Below are positions 16,022-23,985 of a stretch of 64,000 bases of DNA, one piece after another; position 1 is the stretch's first letter; every line of letters begins with the position of its first letter. A program made the translations under genes and the position numbers. Origin of the DNA: DATJFQ01 sp035495555 (lineage in GTDB: Bacteria > Acidobacteriota > Vicinamibacteria > Vicinamibacterales > 2-12-FULL-66-21); the NCBI GenBank assembly GCA_035495555.1, contig DATJFQ010000042.1, positions 153,234 to 217,233 on the forward strand, in the 5' to 3' direction. A model generated the notes under the pieces. It ran no database searches, was not told where the DNA came from, and saw nothing but the letters and a program-made list of their open reading frames with translations.

Positions 16022-17314
16022 TCACAATCCCCGCTGGTATACGACCCGGCCGCCGACGATGGTCACGGCTGCCACGCCTGTCAGTCTCCAGCCGTCGAAC
16101 GGCGTGTTCTTCGATTTCGACACGAGTGCGGACGCGCTGATCTCGATCGCCTCGTCCGGCGCGATCACCGTGATGTCGGCCGGACGCCCTTCCGCGAGCG
16201 AGCCGCCCGGCAGTTTCAGGATCCGCGCCGGGTTGGTCGAGAGCAGTTCGATCGCACGCCGCACGCCGATGCGGCCGGCGTGCACGAGACGATCGAACAC
16301 GAGAGGCACGCACGTCTCGAGCCCGACGATGCCAAATGGCGCACGATCGAACTCGACGAGCTTTTCGTCCGAGTGGTGCGGCGCATGGTCGGTCGCGATC
16401 GCGTCGATGGTCCCGTCCGCGATTCCCTCGATCATCGCATCGCGATCGGCGGCTTCGCGCAACGGCGGGTTCATCTTCACGTTCGTATCGTAGCGAACCG
16501 GCGACTCCAGCGCCTCGTCGGTCAGCACGAAATGATGGGGAGCGACTTCGCACGTGACTCTCACGCCGCGCGCTTTGCCGTCGCGCACCGCCCGCAGCGA
16601 GTGGCGGACGCTCATGTGGGCGACGTGGAACCGGCCGCCCGTCAGCTCCGCGAGGGAGACGTCCCGCTCGACCATGATGGACTCGGCAGCGCCGGGAATG
16701 CCCCGCAGCCCGAGGCGCGCTGCATGGAACCCTTCGTGCGCGATCCCGTCGGCCTTGAGCGACGGGTCTTCGCAGTGGTCGATGATCGGCACGTCGAGCA
16801 TCGACGAGTACTCGAGCGCACGGCGCATCAGCAGCGCCGGCATCACAGGACGTCCGTCGTCGGTGAACGCGACGCAACCGGCTGCCGCCTGCGCGCCGAG
16901 TTCCGCGAGTTGCTCGCCGCGCGAGCCGATCGACACGGCGCCAATCGGATACACGCGTGCGAGGTTGGCGCCGGCGGCGCGCTTCAGGATGAGCTCGGTA
17001 ATGCCCGGATGATCGTTTACCGGATCCGTATTCGGCATGCACGCGACGGCAGTGAATCCGCCAGCGACCGCCGACCGGACGCCGGTGGCGATCGTCTCCT
17101 TGTGCTCCTGACCTGGCTCGCGCAGGTGCACGTGCATGTCGATGAGGCCGGGCGCGACGATCCAGCCGGGTTTCAACGCACGCACGTCGGCACCGTCAGG
17201 CGCAATGGATTTCCCGATTCGCGTGACGACGCCGTCCTCGACGAGAACGTCGAACTCGCCATCTCGATTCGTGGCCGGATCGACGACCCGCCCTCCCTTC
17301 AACAGCAGCTTCAC
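16022..17314 (-). CDS. pyrC: Dihydroorotase, class I
   Basis: Zinc amidohydrolase closing carbamoyl-aspartate to dihydroorotate. Of its 430 residues, the metal ligands are in DMHVHLREPG at about residue 60, HCEDPS, HVAHMS and ATDHAPHHSDEK. ACMPNTDPVND and a C-terminal GGRVVYQRG are also family features. Length is typical of the multifunctional or type I class. It directly follows pyrB, with no gap between pyrB stop and pyrC start. Confidence 0.96.
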   Translation of the reverse strand: MKLLLKGGRVVDPATNRDGEFDVLVEDGVVTRIGKSIAPDGADVRALKPGWIVAPGLIDMHVHLREPGQEHKETIATGVRSAVAGGFTAVACMPNTDPVNDHPGITELILKRAAGANLARVYPIGAVSIGSRGEQLAELGAQAAAGCVAFTDDGRPVMPALLMRRALEYSSMLDVPIIDHCEDPSLKADGIAHEGFHAARLGLRGIPGAAESIMVERDVSLAELTGGRFHVAHMSVRHSLRAVRDGKARGVRVTCEVAPHHFVLTDEALESPVRYDTNVKMNPPLREAADRDAMIEGIADGTIDAIATDHAPHHSDEKLVEFDRAPFGIVGLETCVPLVFDRLVHAGRIGVRRAIELLSTNPARILKLPGGSLAEGRPADITVIAPDEAIEISASALVSKSKNTPFDGWRLTGVAAVTIVGGRVVYQRGL

Positions 17315-18244
17315 CTAGTCGCCCTCCGCCTCGTGGCCCGCGAGCAGGTACAACACCGCCATCCGGACGGCGACGCCGTTCGACACCTGCTCGAGGATCA
17401 CGGAATACGGGCCGTCGGCGACGTCGGAGTCGATTTCCACGCCTCGGTTCATCGGGCCCGGGTGCATGATGATCACGTCCTCTTTCGCGCCGCGCAGACG
17501 TTCGGGGGTGAGGCCGAACAGCGCGAAGTATTCGCGCGTCGACGGGATGTAGTGCCCGTGCATGCGCTCGTGCTGGATGCGAAGCATCATGACGACGTCG
17601 GCGCGCTCGACCGCTGCGACGATCGACGTGGTGGCCGTCACGCCGAAGCGCGGCAGGTCGCGCGGCATCAGCGTCGGCGGGCCGCACGCCCACACGTCAG
17701 CGCCCATCTTCCCGAGGAGCTGCACGTTCGACCGCAGCACGCGGCTGTGCAGCAGGTCGCCGACGATGGCGACCTTGAGGCCCTGCAGCCGTTTCTTGTG
17801 CTCGCGGATCGTGAACGCGTCGAGCAGCGCCTGTGTCGGATGCTCGTGCATGCCATCGCCGGCGTTGACGATCGTCGAGCGGCACAGCCTGGCCAGCAGG
17901 TGCGGCGCGCCGGACGAACTGTGGCGCATCACGATGATGTCGGGCGCCATCGCTTCCAGGTTGCGAACCGTATCGACCAGCGTTTCACCCTTCGTCACGC
18001 TCGACATCGCCACCGCGACGCTCAGCGTGTCGGCGCTGAGCCGCTTCTCCGCGACTTCGAACGACGTGCGCGTGCGCGTGCTCGGTTCGAAGAACAGGTT
18101 GACGACCGTGCGGCCGCGCAGCGTCGGGACTTTCTTGATCGGCCGCGCCGCGATTTCCTTCATCGCTTCCGCGGTGTCGAGGATCTCCTCGATCTCGCCA
18201 GGTTCGAGGTCCGCGATGCCGAGCAGATGACGGGCGCGCAGCAT
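17315..18244 (-). CDS. pyrB: Aspartate carbamoyltransferase catalytic subunit
   Basis: The 309-residue protein has the carbamoyl-phosphate site FFEPSTRTRTSFEVAEKRL near residue 52 and MHEHPTQALLDAFTI. The C-terminal MHPGPMNRGVEI is specific to ATCase rather than ornithine transcarbamoylase. No pyrI regulatory subunit is nearby, consistent with PyrR control. Its ATG overlaps the pyrR stop as TGATG. Confidence 0.96.
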   Translation of the reverse strand: MLRARHLLGIADLEPGEIEEILDTAEAMKEIAARPIKKVPTLRGRTVVNLFFEPSTRTRTSFEVAEKRLSADTLSVAVAMSSVTKGETLVDTVRNLEAMAPDIIVMRHSSSGAPHLLARLCRSTIVNAGDGMHEHPTQALLDAFTIREHKKRLQGLKVAIVGDLLHSRVLRSNVQLLGKMGADVWACGPPTLMPRDLPRFGVTATTSIVAAVERADVVMMLRIQHERMHGHYIPSTREYFALFGLTPERLRGAKEDVIIMHPGPMNRGVEIDSDVADGPYSVILEQVSNGVAVRMAVLYLLAGHEAEGD

Positions 18245-18786
18245 CAGACCGCCTCCGCGTGGTCGACGACCACCTCGTCCACGCCATCGATCTCGATCAG
18301 CCGCACCTGGACGCTTTCCGCCGGCGACGTCGGGATGTTCTTGCCGACGTAATCGGCTTTGATCGGCAGCTCGCGGTGTCCCCGGTCGATCAGGACGATG
18401 AGCTGGATGGCGCGCGGGCGGCCGAAATCGATCAGCGCGTCGAGCGCCGCACGAATCGTCCGGCCGGTGTAGAGAACGTCGTCGACGAGCAGGAGGCGTC
18501 GGTCGTCGATCGAGAAGGGAATCTCGGTGCGCCGCAGCACCGGCTGGGGGCCGACCGGCTGACGCATCAGGTCGTCGCGATACAGCGTGATGTCGAGGGC
18601 GCCGGTCGGGACGTCGTCGCCGTTGATGTGGTGGAGCGCGGCGGCGATGCGGCGCGCGAGCGGAACGCCGCGGCGCCGGATCCCGACGAGCGCGAGTTCG
18701 CCCGTGCCGCGGTTGCGTTCGAGAATTTCGTGGGCAATGCGCGTGAGCGCGCGGGACATGCGGTCGGCGTCCATCACCTGAGGCAC
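18244..18786 (-). CDS. pyrR: PyrR bifunctional regulator / uracil phosphoribosyltransferase
   Basis: An RNA-binding regulator of pyr genes with residual UPRTase activity. The 180-residue protein carries RALTRIAHEILERN at the N-terminus, the PRPP loop LLLVDDVLYTGRTIRAALDAL and the family-specific LIDRGHRELPIKADYVGKNIPTS. I start at GTG 18786 because GGAGG stands five bases before it. The ATG at 18774 is an alternative, coupled as TGATG to a 17-codon upstream frame. The leader contains a PyrR-type RNA motif, so the protein probably controls its own operon. Confidence 0.92.
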   Translation of the reverse strand: MPQVMDADRMSRALTRIAHEILERNRGTGELALVGIRRRGVPLARRIAAALHHINGDDVPTGALDITLYRDDLMRQPVGPQPVLRRTEIPFSIDDRRLLLVDDVLYTGRTIRAALDALIDFGRPRAIQLIVLIDRGHRELPIKADYVGKNIPTSPAESVQVRLIEIDGVDEVVVDHAEAV

Positions 18787-18827
18787 GGCGGCCTCCGGAC
18801 GCGCCCGCCACGGGGCTGCGTAATCAT
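18774..18827 (-). CDS. Possible leader peptide upstream of pyrR
   Basis: A 17-codon frame, MITQPRGGRVRRPPCLR, begins with ATG preceded by AGAGGTG at normal ribosome-binding spacing. Its TGA overlaps an in-frame pyrR ATG as TGATG. It starts right after the PyrR-type RNA motif. If it is translated, ribosomes would be delivered to pyrR by coupling, and PyrR bound just upstream could block that. It may equally be chance. Confidence 0.3.
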   Translation of the reverse strand: MITQPRGGRVRRPPCLR

Positions 18828-18839
18828 CGTCACCTCTTG

Positions 18840-18857
18840 GCGGCCTCACGGGACCGC
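18840..18857 (-). promoter_or_regulatory. PyrR-binding RNA hairpin in the pyrRBC leader
   Basis: The transcript reads GCGGUCCCGUGAGGCCGC: a GCGG/CCGC stem enclosing UCCCGUGAGG. This fits the PyrR-binding loop consensus from Bacillus as I recall it, RUCCNGNGAGGY. It lies right before AGAGGTG and about 55 bases before pyrR. No terminator follows it, so translational repression is more likely than attenuation. Confidence 0.65.
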
Positions 18858-18885
18858 GGTTAAAGAGTGGGGTCTGAGGATGATA

Positions 18886-19010
18886 CCGAAAAAAGGGGAC
18901 AACCGCCATTTTTCGCAAAAAAAGGGGACAGCCGACTCGAACGGACACAGTGGAGCAGGAAGCGGCTGTCCCCTTTTTTTCCGAATAAACGCGGTTGTCC
19001 CCTTTTTCTT
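18886..19010. repeat. Nested AAAAAGGGGACA inverted repeats (REP-like, terminator-capable)
   Basis: The outer arms AAAAAAGGGGACAACCGC (18889-18906) and their complement (18990-19007) enclose inner arms around GGGGACAGCCG (18923-18933) and CGGCTGTCCCC (18963-18973). Each arm is bordered by A or T runs. On either strand the inner stem ends in seven T, as an intrinsic terminator would. The element separates the phosphodiesterase gene from pyrR on the minus strand. A GGGGTCTGA half-site lies beside it at 18869. Confidence 0.75.
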
Positions 19011-19015
19011 GCCCG

Positions 19016-20773
19016 CTACGGCTCTTTGCGGTTATGGGTCGGGATGAAGGTGATCGGGCGCTCGGCGGTGAAGCGTCTGGTGAAGAGATCCGCGCGCGTG
19101 TAGCCGTCCATGTCGCGGCCGATCGGAACGCCCATGAAGTACAGCACGGTCGGCGCGAGGTCGACGATCGAGCCGCGCTGCCGCTTCCCGCGCTCGACGT
19201 CGGACCCGTACGCGAGCAGGAAGCCGTCCGGCGCGCGATCGTGCGCACCTGACGCGTCCGGCTCACGGAGCAGCCGGTTGGCCGCACGCGCGATCGGCCC
19301 GACGGGCTGCATGCCGAAACCCGACACAACGAGCAGCAGATCGCCGGGCGCGAGCGCGTCGATCGCTGCGCCGATCTCGGCGTCGATGTATCCGTAGTAG
19401 CGGTCCAGGACGCTGCCGTACTTTTCCTGCGCTTCGTCCGGAATGTCGGGCCCGAATGCCTGCGGCTGGGCGTAGCGCAGGAACAGATGACCGACCGTGT
19501 CCAGGCCCTGGTAGCGGATCGCGGAGAACTGCACCGGCTGCTCCCGCAGGGCGCTGCGGAAAGCGCGCGCATAATACTGATCCCACCGCGCCGAGGTCAC
19601 GTCGGCGTTCAGCCCTGGCGGAACCGTGACACCGCCGGGCAACGTGGCGGGAACCGCGTCCGCTCCGGCGAACGCCTCGTGCGCCCGATCCTGCAGCGTG
19701 CCGGGATATACGGCCCGGCCGTCCGCTTCCGGCATCGACCCGAGCACTTCGTGAAACCGATCGCTGACGATGAACCCGTTCACGGGCTGCGTCGGGAACG
19801 TCAGCGGCCATCGCACGATGCCCGTCGAGATGCCGTAGTCGTTGAGCACGCTCCAGAGCGGACGCACGCGCCACGCCGCCGACGTCTTGCGCACGTCGCG
19901 CACCACTCCGAGCCGGACGAGCGTGTGAGAGAAGCAGTAGTCGGGCAGAAGGTCGATCGCCTTGTCGTCGCCCAGCGCGAAGTACGACATCGCGGATCGC
20001 ACGCCGTTCTTGGCGGGATACATGCCGGTCGCGGCAGCCGCCCACACGGGATCCGGCTGCGTCGGTCGAATCGTGGCGAGGTCCATCGATGCGCCGCCGT
20101 CGAGCAGCCGTCCGAAGTTCGGCAACCGTCCTTCGGCCGCGCGCGGCCAGATGTAGTCGAGCGACGCACCGTCGAGCAGCACCAGCCTGACGTGCGGCGA
20201 CGGCTCGACGACGGCGACGGCGGGCAGCGCACTCGACGACGGTTCGCCCGATTGCGGCATCCGTTTGCCCCGCGCGGCGAGCGGCAGCGCCAGCGATGCC
20301 GTCAGCGCGATGCCGAGCAGCGCGGCGCCCACACGGCTGCCGCGGCGGCCAAACGAGTAGTGCGCAACCGCGAGGGCGCACAGCACGACCGCCGCAATCG
20401 TCGTTGCTGCCGCGCCGACTTCGAATCGATGCGCGACGACGTCCGGCAGCGCCGCGGACAGCCCGCGCAGATTCAGCCACATCAGCGCCGCGGCCGCGGC
20501 CGCGGCCGCAGACGACAACCACGCGAGCAGCCGCACGCTGACCCACGCGGGCGAGAAGATCTCGACCGTCAGAAACGCCCGCAGGAGCATCAATCCGTAG
20601 AACGCGAACGCGAGCGCGACCCCGTAGAGTGCGGCAATCGTGACGTACCAATGCGCCGAGGTTCGCGACGCGAGCGCCACCTGCGGATTGAGCTGGAGTA
20701 CGAGGATGGTGAGATACGCGGCGCCGAGGGCGCCCGCGATGCAGGCATTGGAGAGCATGCGCAGGAAGCGCAT
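19016..20773 (-). CDS. Membrane-anchored alkaline-phosphatase-superfamily phosphodiesterase
   Basis: Of 585 residues, the first 200 hold about five membrane helices. The rest is a periplasmic type I phosphodiesterase/nucleotide pyrophosphatase domain: VRLVLLDGASLDYIWP for the first metal, PTQPDPVWAAAATGMYPAKNGVRSA with the catalytic Thr region, then YQGLDTVGHLF and VVSGFGMQPV. A C-terminal DLAPTVLYFMGVPIGRDMDG is typical of this group. Substrate unknown; lipid or glycan phosphodiesters are possible. The ATG at 20771-20773 is chosen because a shared -10 sits nine bases upstream. Confidence 0.85.
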   Translation of the reverse strand: MRFLRMLSNACIAGALGAAYLTILVLQLNPQVALASRTSAHWYVTIAALYGVALAFAFYGLMLLRAFLTVEIFSPAWVSVRLLAWLSSAAAAAAAALMWLNLRGLSAALPDVVAHRFEVGAAATTIAAVVLCALAVAHYSFGRRGSRVGAALLGIALTASLALPLAARGKRMPQSGEPSSSALPAVAVVEPSPHVRLVLLDGASLDYIWPRAAEGRLPNFGRLLDGGASMDLATIRPTQPDPVWAAAATGMYPAKNGVRSAMSYFALGDDKAIDLLPDYCFSHTLVRLGVVRDVRKTSAAWRVRPLWSVLNDYGISTGIVRWPLTFPTQPVNGFIVSDRFHEVLGSMPEADGRAVYPGTLQDRAHEAFAGADAVPATLPGGVTVPPGLNADVTSARWDQYYARAFRSALREQPVQFSAIRYQGLDTVGHLFLRYAQPQAFGPDIPDEAQEKYGSVLDRYYGYIDAEIGAAIDALAPGDLLLVVSGFGMQPVGPIARAANRLLREPDASGAHDRAPDGFLLAYGSDVERGKRQRGSIVDLAPTVLYFMGVPIGRDMDGYTRADLFTRRFTAERPITFIPTHNRKEP

Positions 20774-20798
20774 AATCCAGAGTGTATACTTCGAACGC
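20774..20798. promoter_or_regulatory. Bidirectional promoter with overlapping -10 boxes
   Basis: The palindrome GTATAC gives TATACT on the plus strand (20785-20790), eight bases before the pyrK ATG. It gives TATACA on the minus strand (20783-20788), nine bases before the phosphodiesterase ATG. The whole intergenic distance is 25 bases. Both transcripts would be essentially leaderless and the two polymerases cannot bind at once. Confidence 0.55.
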
Positions 20799-21629
20799 AT
20801 GCCGGTGGACACCGACGCCGCGGTGATCGCGAACCGCCGCCTGTCGTCCGACTACAACGTCCTCTCGTTCGACGCGCCGGATCTCGCGGCTACCGTTCGC
20901 CCCGGACAATTCGTCATGGTGAAGACGTCGCGCGGCCTCGATCCGCTACTGCGCCGGCCGTTCTCCGTCTTCGAGGTGCTCCGCGACGCAGACGGCCGGG
21001 CGCTGGGGTTCTCCATCTTCAACAAATCGATCGGCGCGGGCACGCGTCTGCTCTCCGAAATGGAATCCGGCGCGCGCCTGAACATCCTCGGCCCTCTGGG
21101 CCGGCCGTTCGAGCCGGTTGACCCGCCGGCGGACGCGTGGATGATCGCCGGCGGCGTCGGGCTCGCGCCGTTCGTCACGCTCGCTGAAGCGCTCGTCGCG
21201 CGCGGCACCCGGGCGACGCTGTTCTACGGCGCGCGCCGCGGCGAGGAACTCTACTGCGTCGGTCTGTTCGAAGCGCTTGGCCTCCGCATCGTGCTCGCCA
21301 CCGAAGATGGGTCGCGTGGAGTTCACGGACGCATCACGGCTCCGCTCGAGGAAGAACTGCGTGCGCGCCCGCTCGGACAGCCGGTGAAATTGTACGCGTG
21401 CGGGCCGACACCAATGATGCACGCCTGCGCCGATCTCGCGCGCGCACACGGCCGCGCGTGCGATGTGTCGCTCGAACAGGTGATGGGCTGCGGGCTCGGC
21501 GGCTGCTACAGCTGCGTCGTGATGGCGCGCACCGGCGAGGGCGCCCCGCCCCACCACACGCGAACGTGCATCGAAGGCCCCGTGTTCGACGCCTCACGCA
21601 TCGTCTGGGGATCGCTGGCAGGACACTGA
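20799..21629 (+). CDS. pyrK: Dihydroorotate dehydrogenase electron-transfer subunit
   Basis: The FAD/[2Fe-2S] partner that passes electrons from class 1B dihydroorotate dehydrogenase to NAD+. Its 276 residues run in order: FAD-binding barrel (LLRRPFSVFEV), NAD domain (MIAGGVGLAPFVTLAEAL, LYACGPTPMM), then the cluster ligands in MGCGLGGCYSCVV and RTCIEGPVF. It starts at ATG 20799 behind the bidirectional promoter. Its TGA overlaps the pyrD ATG. Confidence 0.94.
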   Translation: MPVDTDAAVIANRRLSSDYNVLSFDAPDLAATVRPGQFVMVKTSRGLDPLLRRPFSVFEVLRDADGRALGFSIFNKSIGAGTRLLSEMESGARLNILGPLGRPFEPVDPPADAWMIAGGVGLAPFVTLAEALVARGTRATLFYGARRGEELYCVGLFEALGLRIVLATEDGSRGVHGRITAPLEEELRARPLGQPVKLYACGPTPMMHACADLARAHGRACDVSLEQVMGCGLGGCYSCVVMARTGEGAPPHHTRTCIEGPVFDASRIVWGSLAGH

Positions 21630-22567
21630 TGGATTTCTCGGTCAGCATCGGGCCGCTGCGGCTCGTCAATCCGCTCATCGCCGCCAGCGGCTGCTTCGGC
21701 TACGGCGTCGAATACGCTGACGTGGTCGACCTCGCGTCGCTTGGCGGCGTCGCGGTCAAAGGCCTCTTCCTCGCCGAGCGCGAGGGGCATCCGCCTCCGC
21801 GCATCGTCGAAACCCCCGCCGGCATGCTGAACGCCATCGGCCTCCAGGGCATCGGCGTCCATCGATTCATTGCCGAACGGCTTCCCGAACTCCGCGAGCG
21901 CCGCGCCACGGTCATCGTCAACATCTGCGGGACGACGCTCGACGAGTACGTCGAGGTGGCGCGGATTCTCTCTGATGCGGAGGGCGTCGCCGCGCTCGAG
22001 TTGAACATCTCCTGCCCGAACATCAAGGAAGGCGGCATCACGTTCGGATGCAGCCTGCCGGGCACACATCAGGTCGTGAGCGCGGTGCGTGAAGTCACGC
22101 ACCTTCCGGTCATTCCGAAACTCACCCCGAACGTGACCGATGTCGCATCGTTCGCACGCGCGGCCGAAGACGCCGGCGCCGACGCGATTTCCCTCGTCAA
22201 TACGTTCCTCGCCATGGCGATCGATGTCGACACCCGCCGCCCGAAGCTCTCGAACATCGTCGGCGGCCTGAGCGGTCCCGCGATCCGGCCGATTGCCGTC
22301 CGGATGGTGTACGAGTGCCGCCGGGCGGTGAAGATCCCGATCATCGGCATGGGCGGCATTGCCGCCGCGGAAGACGTCCTCGAATTCATGATTGCCGGCG
22401 CCAACGCCGTCCAGGTCGGGACGATGAACTTCGTCGATCCCTTTGTCTGGAACAAATTGCTGACGGGTCTCCATGCTTACATGACCCGGCACGGCATCGA
22501 GCGCCTCGCGGATATCGTCGGGACCGTCGACACGAGCGCAAGGGAAAAAGCGTGGATCAGCTCCTAG
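21629..22567 (+). CDS. pyrD: Dihydroorotate dehydrogenase, class 1B catalytic subunit
   Basis: A 312-residue FMN TIM barrel oxidising dihydroorotate to orotate. Visible are NPLIAASGCFGYGVEYADVVDL, the catalytic Cys region LELNISCPNIKEGG, VIPKLTPNVTD, and the phosphate-binding IIGMGGIAAAEDVLEFMIAGANAVQVGT. Class 1B assignment follows from the adjacent pyrK. It is coupled to pyrK by TGATG and overlaps pyrF by 16 bases. Confidence 0.95.
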   Translation: MDFSVSIGPLRLVNPLIAASGCFGYGVEYADVVDLASLGGVAVKGLFLAEREGHPPPRIVETPAGMLNAIGLQGIGVHRFIAERLPELRERRATVIVNICGTTLDEYVEVARILSDAEGVAALELNISCPNIKEGGITFGCSLPGTHQVVSAVREVTHLPVIPKLTPNVTDVASFARAAEDAGADAISLVNTFLAMAIDVDTRRPKLSNIVGGLSGPAIRPIAVRMVYECRRAVKIPIIGMGGIAAAEDVLEFMIAGANAVQVGTMNFVDPFVWNKLLTGLHAYMTRHGIERLADIVGTVDTSAREKAWISS

Positions 22568-23259
22568 TCGCGCTCGACGTCGAGACGCGGCAGCAGGCGG
22601 TTGCGCTGTCCGATACGCTGCGCGGGACCGTCGGGGGCTTCAAGATCGGCAGCCGTCTCTTCACCGCCGAAGGACCCGAAATCGTCCGATCGTTGACCGG
22701 CCGCGGCGACCGCGTGTTCCTCGATTTGAAGTTTCACGATATTCCCAACACCGTGGCGACGGCGGTGGCGGCGGCAACCAGTCTGGGCGTCTGGATGGTG
22801 AACGTGCACGCGGCTGGCGGCACCACGATGATGCGCGCGGCCGCGGATGCGGCGCGCGACACCGCCGCGAAGCGCAGCGCGCCGGCGCCGCTGGTGATTG
22901 CGGTCACCGTCCTGACGAGCATGAATCAAGCGACGCTTCGTGAAACCGGCATCGTAATCGATCTGATGGATCAGGTACTGCGGCTGGCGGAGCTCACGCG
23001 GGAAGCCGGCCTGGACGGGGTCGTCGCCTCACCGCTCGAAACGTCGGCCATCCGACATCGGTGCGGTCCGGATTTCGTGATCGTGACGCCGGGGATTCGT
23101 GGAGCCGCGGCCGCCGGCAAGGACGATCAACAACGGACGATGAGTGCGGCGGAGGCGATTGCGGCGGGGGCAAGCTATCTGGTCGTGGGGCGCCCGATTA
23201 TCGGTGAGGCGGATCCGCGGGCGGCCGCCGAAGCGATCACGCGCGGTGTGAGACGGTAA
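22552..23259 (+). CDS. pyrF: Orotidine 5'-phosphate decarboxylase
   Basis: Final step to UMP. The 235-residue barrel has LLVALDVETRQQAVALSD, the catalytic FLDLKFHDIPNTV, VNVHAAGGTTMM and GASYLVVGRPIIGEADP. The GTG start at 22552 lies inside the end of pyrD, with AGGGA seven bases upstream. It closes the pyrK-pyrD-pyrF unit and is followed by a repeat hairpin. Confidence 0.95.
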   Translation: MDQLLVALDVETRQQAVALSDTLRGTVGGFKIGSRLFTAEGPEIVRSLTGRGDRVFLDLKFHDIPNTVATAVAAATSLGVWMVNVHAAGGTTMMRAAADAARDTAAKRSAPAPLVIAVTVLTSMNQATLRETGIVIDLMDQVLRLAELTREAGLDGVVASPLETSAIRHRCGPDFVIVTPGIRGAAAAGKDDQQRTMSAAEAIAAGASYLVVGRPIIGEADPRAAAEAITRGVRR

Positions 23260-23264
23260 CCGAT

Positions 23265-23355
23265 ATTCGATGAACGATGAACGATGTTCGATGAACGATG
23301 TTCGATGACGCGTTCATCGTCCATCGATCATCGTCCATCGATCATCGTCCATCGC
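23265..23355. terminator. Heptad-repeat hairpin between convergent pyrF and pal
   Basis: The left half consists of alternating heptamers TCGATGA and ACGATG(A/T). The right half consists of the complementary heptamers TCATCGT and CCATCGA. The two halves meet at CGCG near 23310, so the 91-base gap can fold into one long stem. It fills the whole space between two convergent genes and probably stops transcription from both sides. Confidence 0.6.
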
Positions 23356-23928
23356 CTACTTCGCAGTAATCAGGAAGTGACCCCGGCGGTTCTGCTGCCA
23401 GCAGGCTTCGTTTTCCTCGTTGCAGAACGGCTGCTCCTTGCCTTTGCTGACCGTCTGAATGCGGTCGGCGCTGATACCCAGGCTGACGAGATACTGCGCG
23501 ACGGCCTTGGCGCGCCGATCGCCCAGCGCGAGGTTGTATTCGGCGCTGCCGCGCGAGTCGCAGTGTCCTTCGATCGTCACCTTGGTGCTCGGCCACCGCT
23601 TCATCCACTCGGCGTCTTTCTGCAGCGCCTGCGTGGAGTCGCCGCGGATCTGGCTCGAGTCGAGGTCGAAGAACGCGTCGGTCAGCGGCTTCTCGGCGTT
23701 CAACTCGTCGAGTGACTTCTTCGCGAAGATTTCGTCTTCGGTCGGCTGCGGCGGTGCGGGAGCCGGCGGCGCAGGCGGCGGCGGTGGAGGCGGAGGCGGC
23801 GTCGTCGGGGGCGGCGCAGGCGCGGGCGCGGGCGCCGGTGGAGGCGCGGGCTTCTTCTTTGCGCAGCCGCCCGCACCGACCGCAGCAACGATGGCCATCG
23901 TTCCGAACAGTCGCACCCAACGTTTCAT
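23356..23928 (-). CDS. pal: Peptidoglycan-associated lipoprotein (OmpA-like)
   Basis: The 190-residue protein has a lipoprotein signal with lipobox GAGGC at about residue 22, and a long linker of Pro and Ala (residues 25-60). A C-terminal OmpA/Pal peptidoglycan-binding domain follows: FFDLDSSQIRGDST, TIEGHCDSRGSAEYNLALGDRRA and NRRGHFLI. It would link the outer membrane to the wall. No tolB or tolQRA genes are adjacent. GGGAAG precedes the ATG at 23926-23928. Confidence 0.9.
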   Translation of the reverse strand: MKRWVRLFGTMAIVAAVGAGGCAKKKPAPPPAPAPAPAPPPTTPPPPPPPPPAPPAPAPPQPTEDEIFAKKSLDELNAEKPLTDAFFDLDSSQIRGDSTQALQKDAEWMKRWPSTKVTIEGHCDSRGSAEYNLALGDRRAKAVAQYLVSLGISADRIQTVSKGKEQPFCNEENEACWQQNRRGHFLITAK

Positions 23929-23985
23929 CAGCACTTCCCTCCGCGCAAGATAGAATTTGTTCGATTTTTTCCAGAGCTTATCACG

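Noticed and set aside
15704..18352. Long plus-strand open frame across the pyr operon
   Set aside because: It is antisense to pyrB, pyrC and the phosphoribosyltransferase, all of which have clear motifs. The frame has His/Arg/Asp-rich shadow composition and no recognisable domain.
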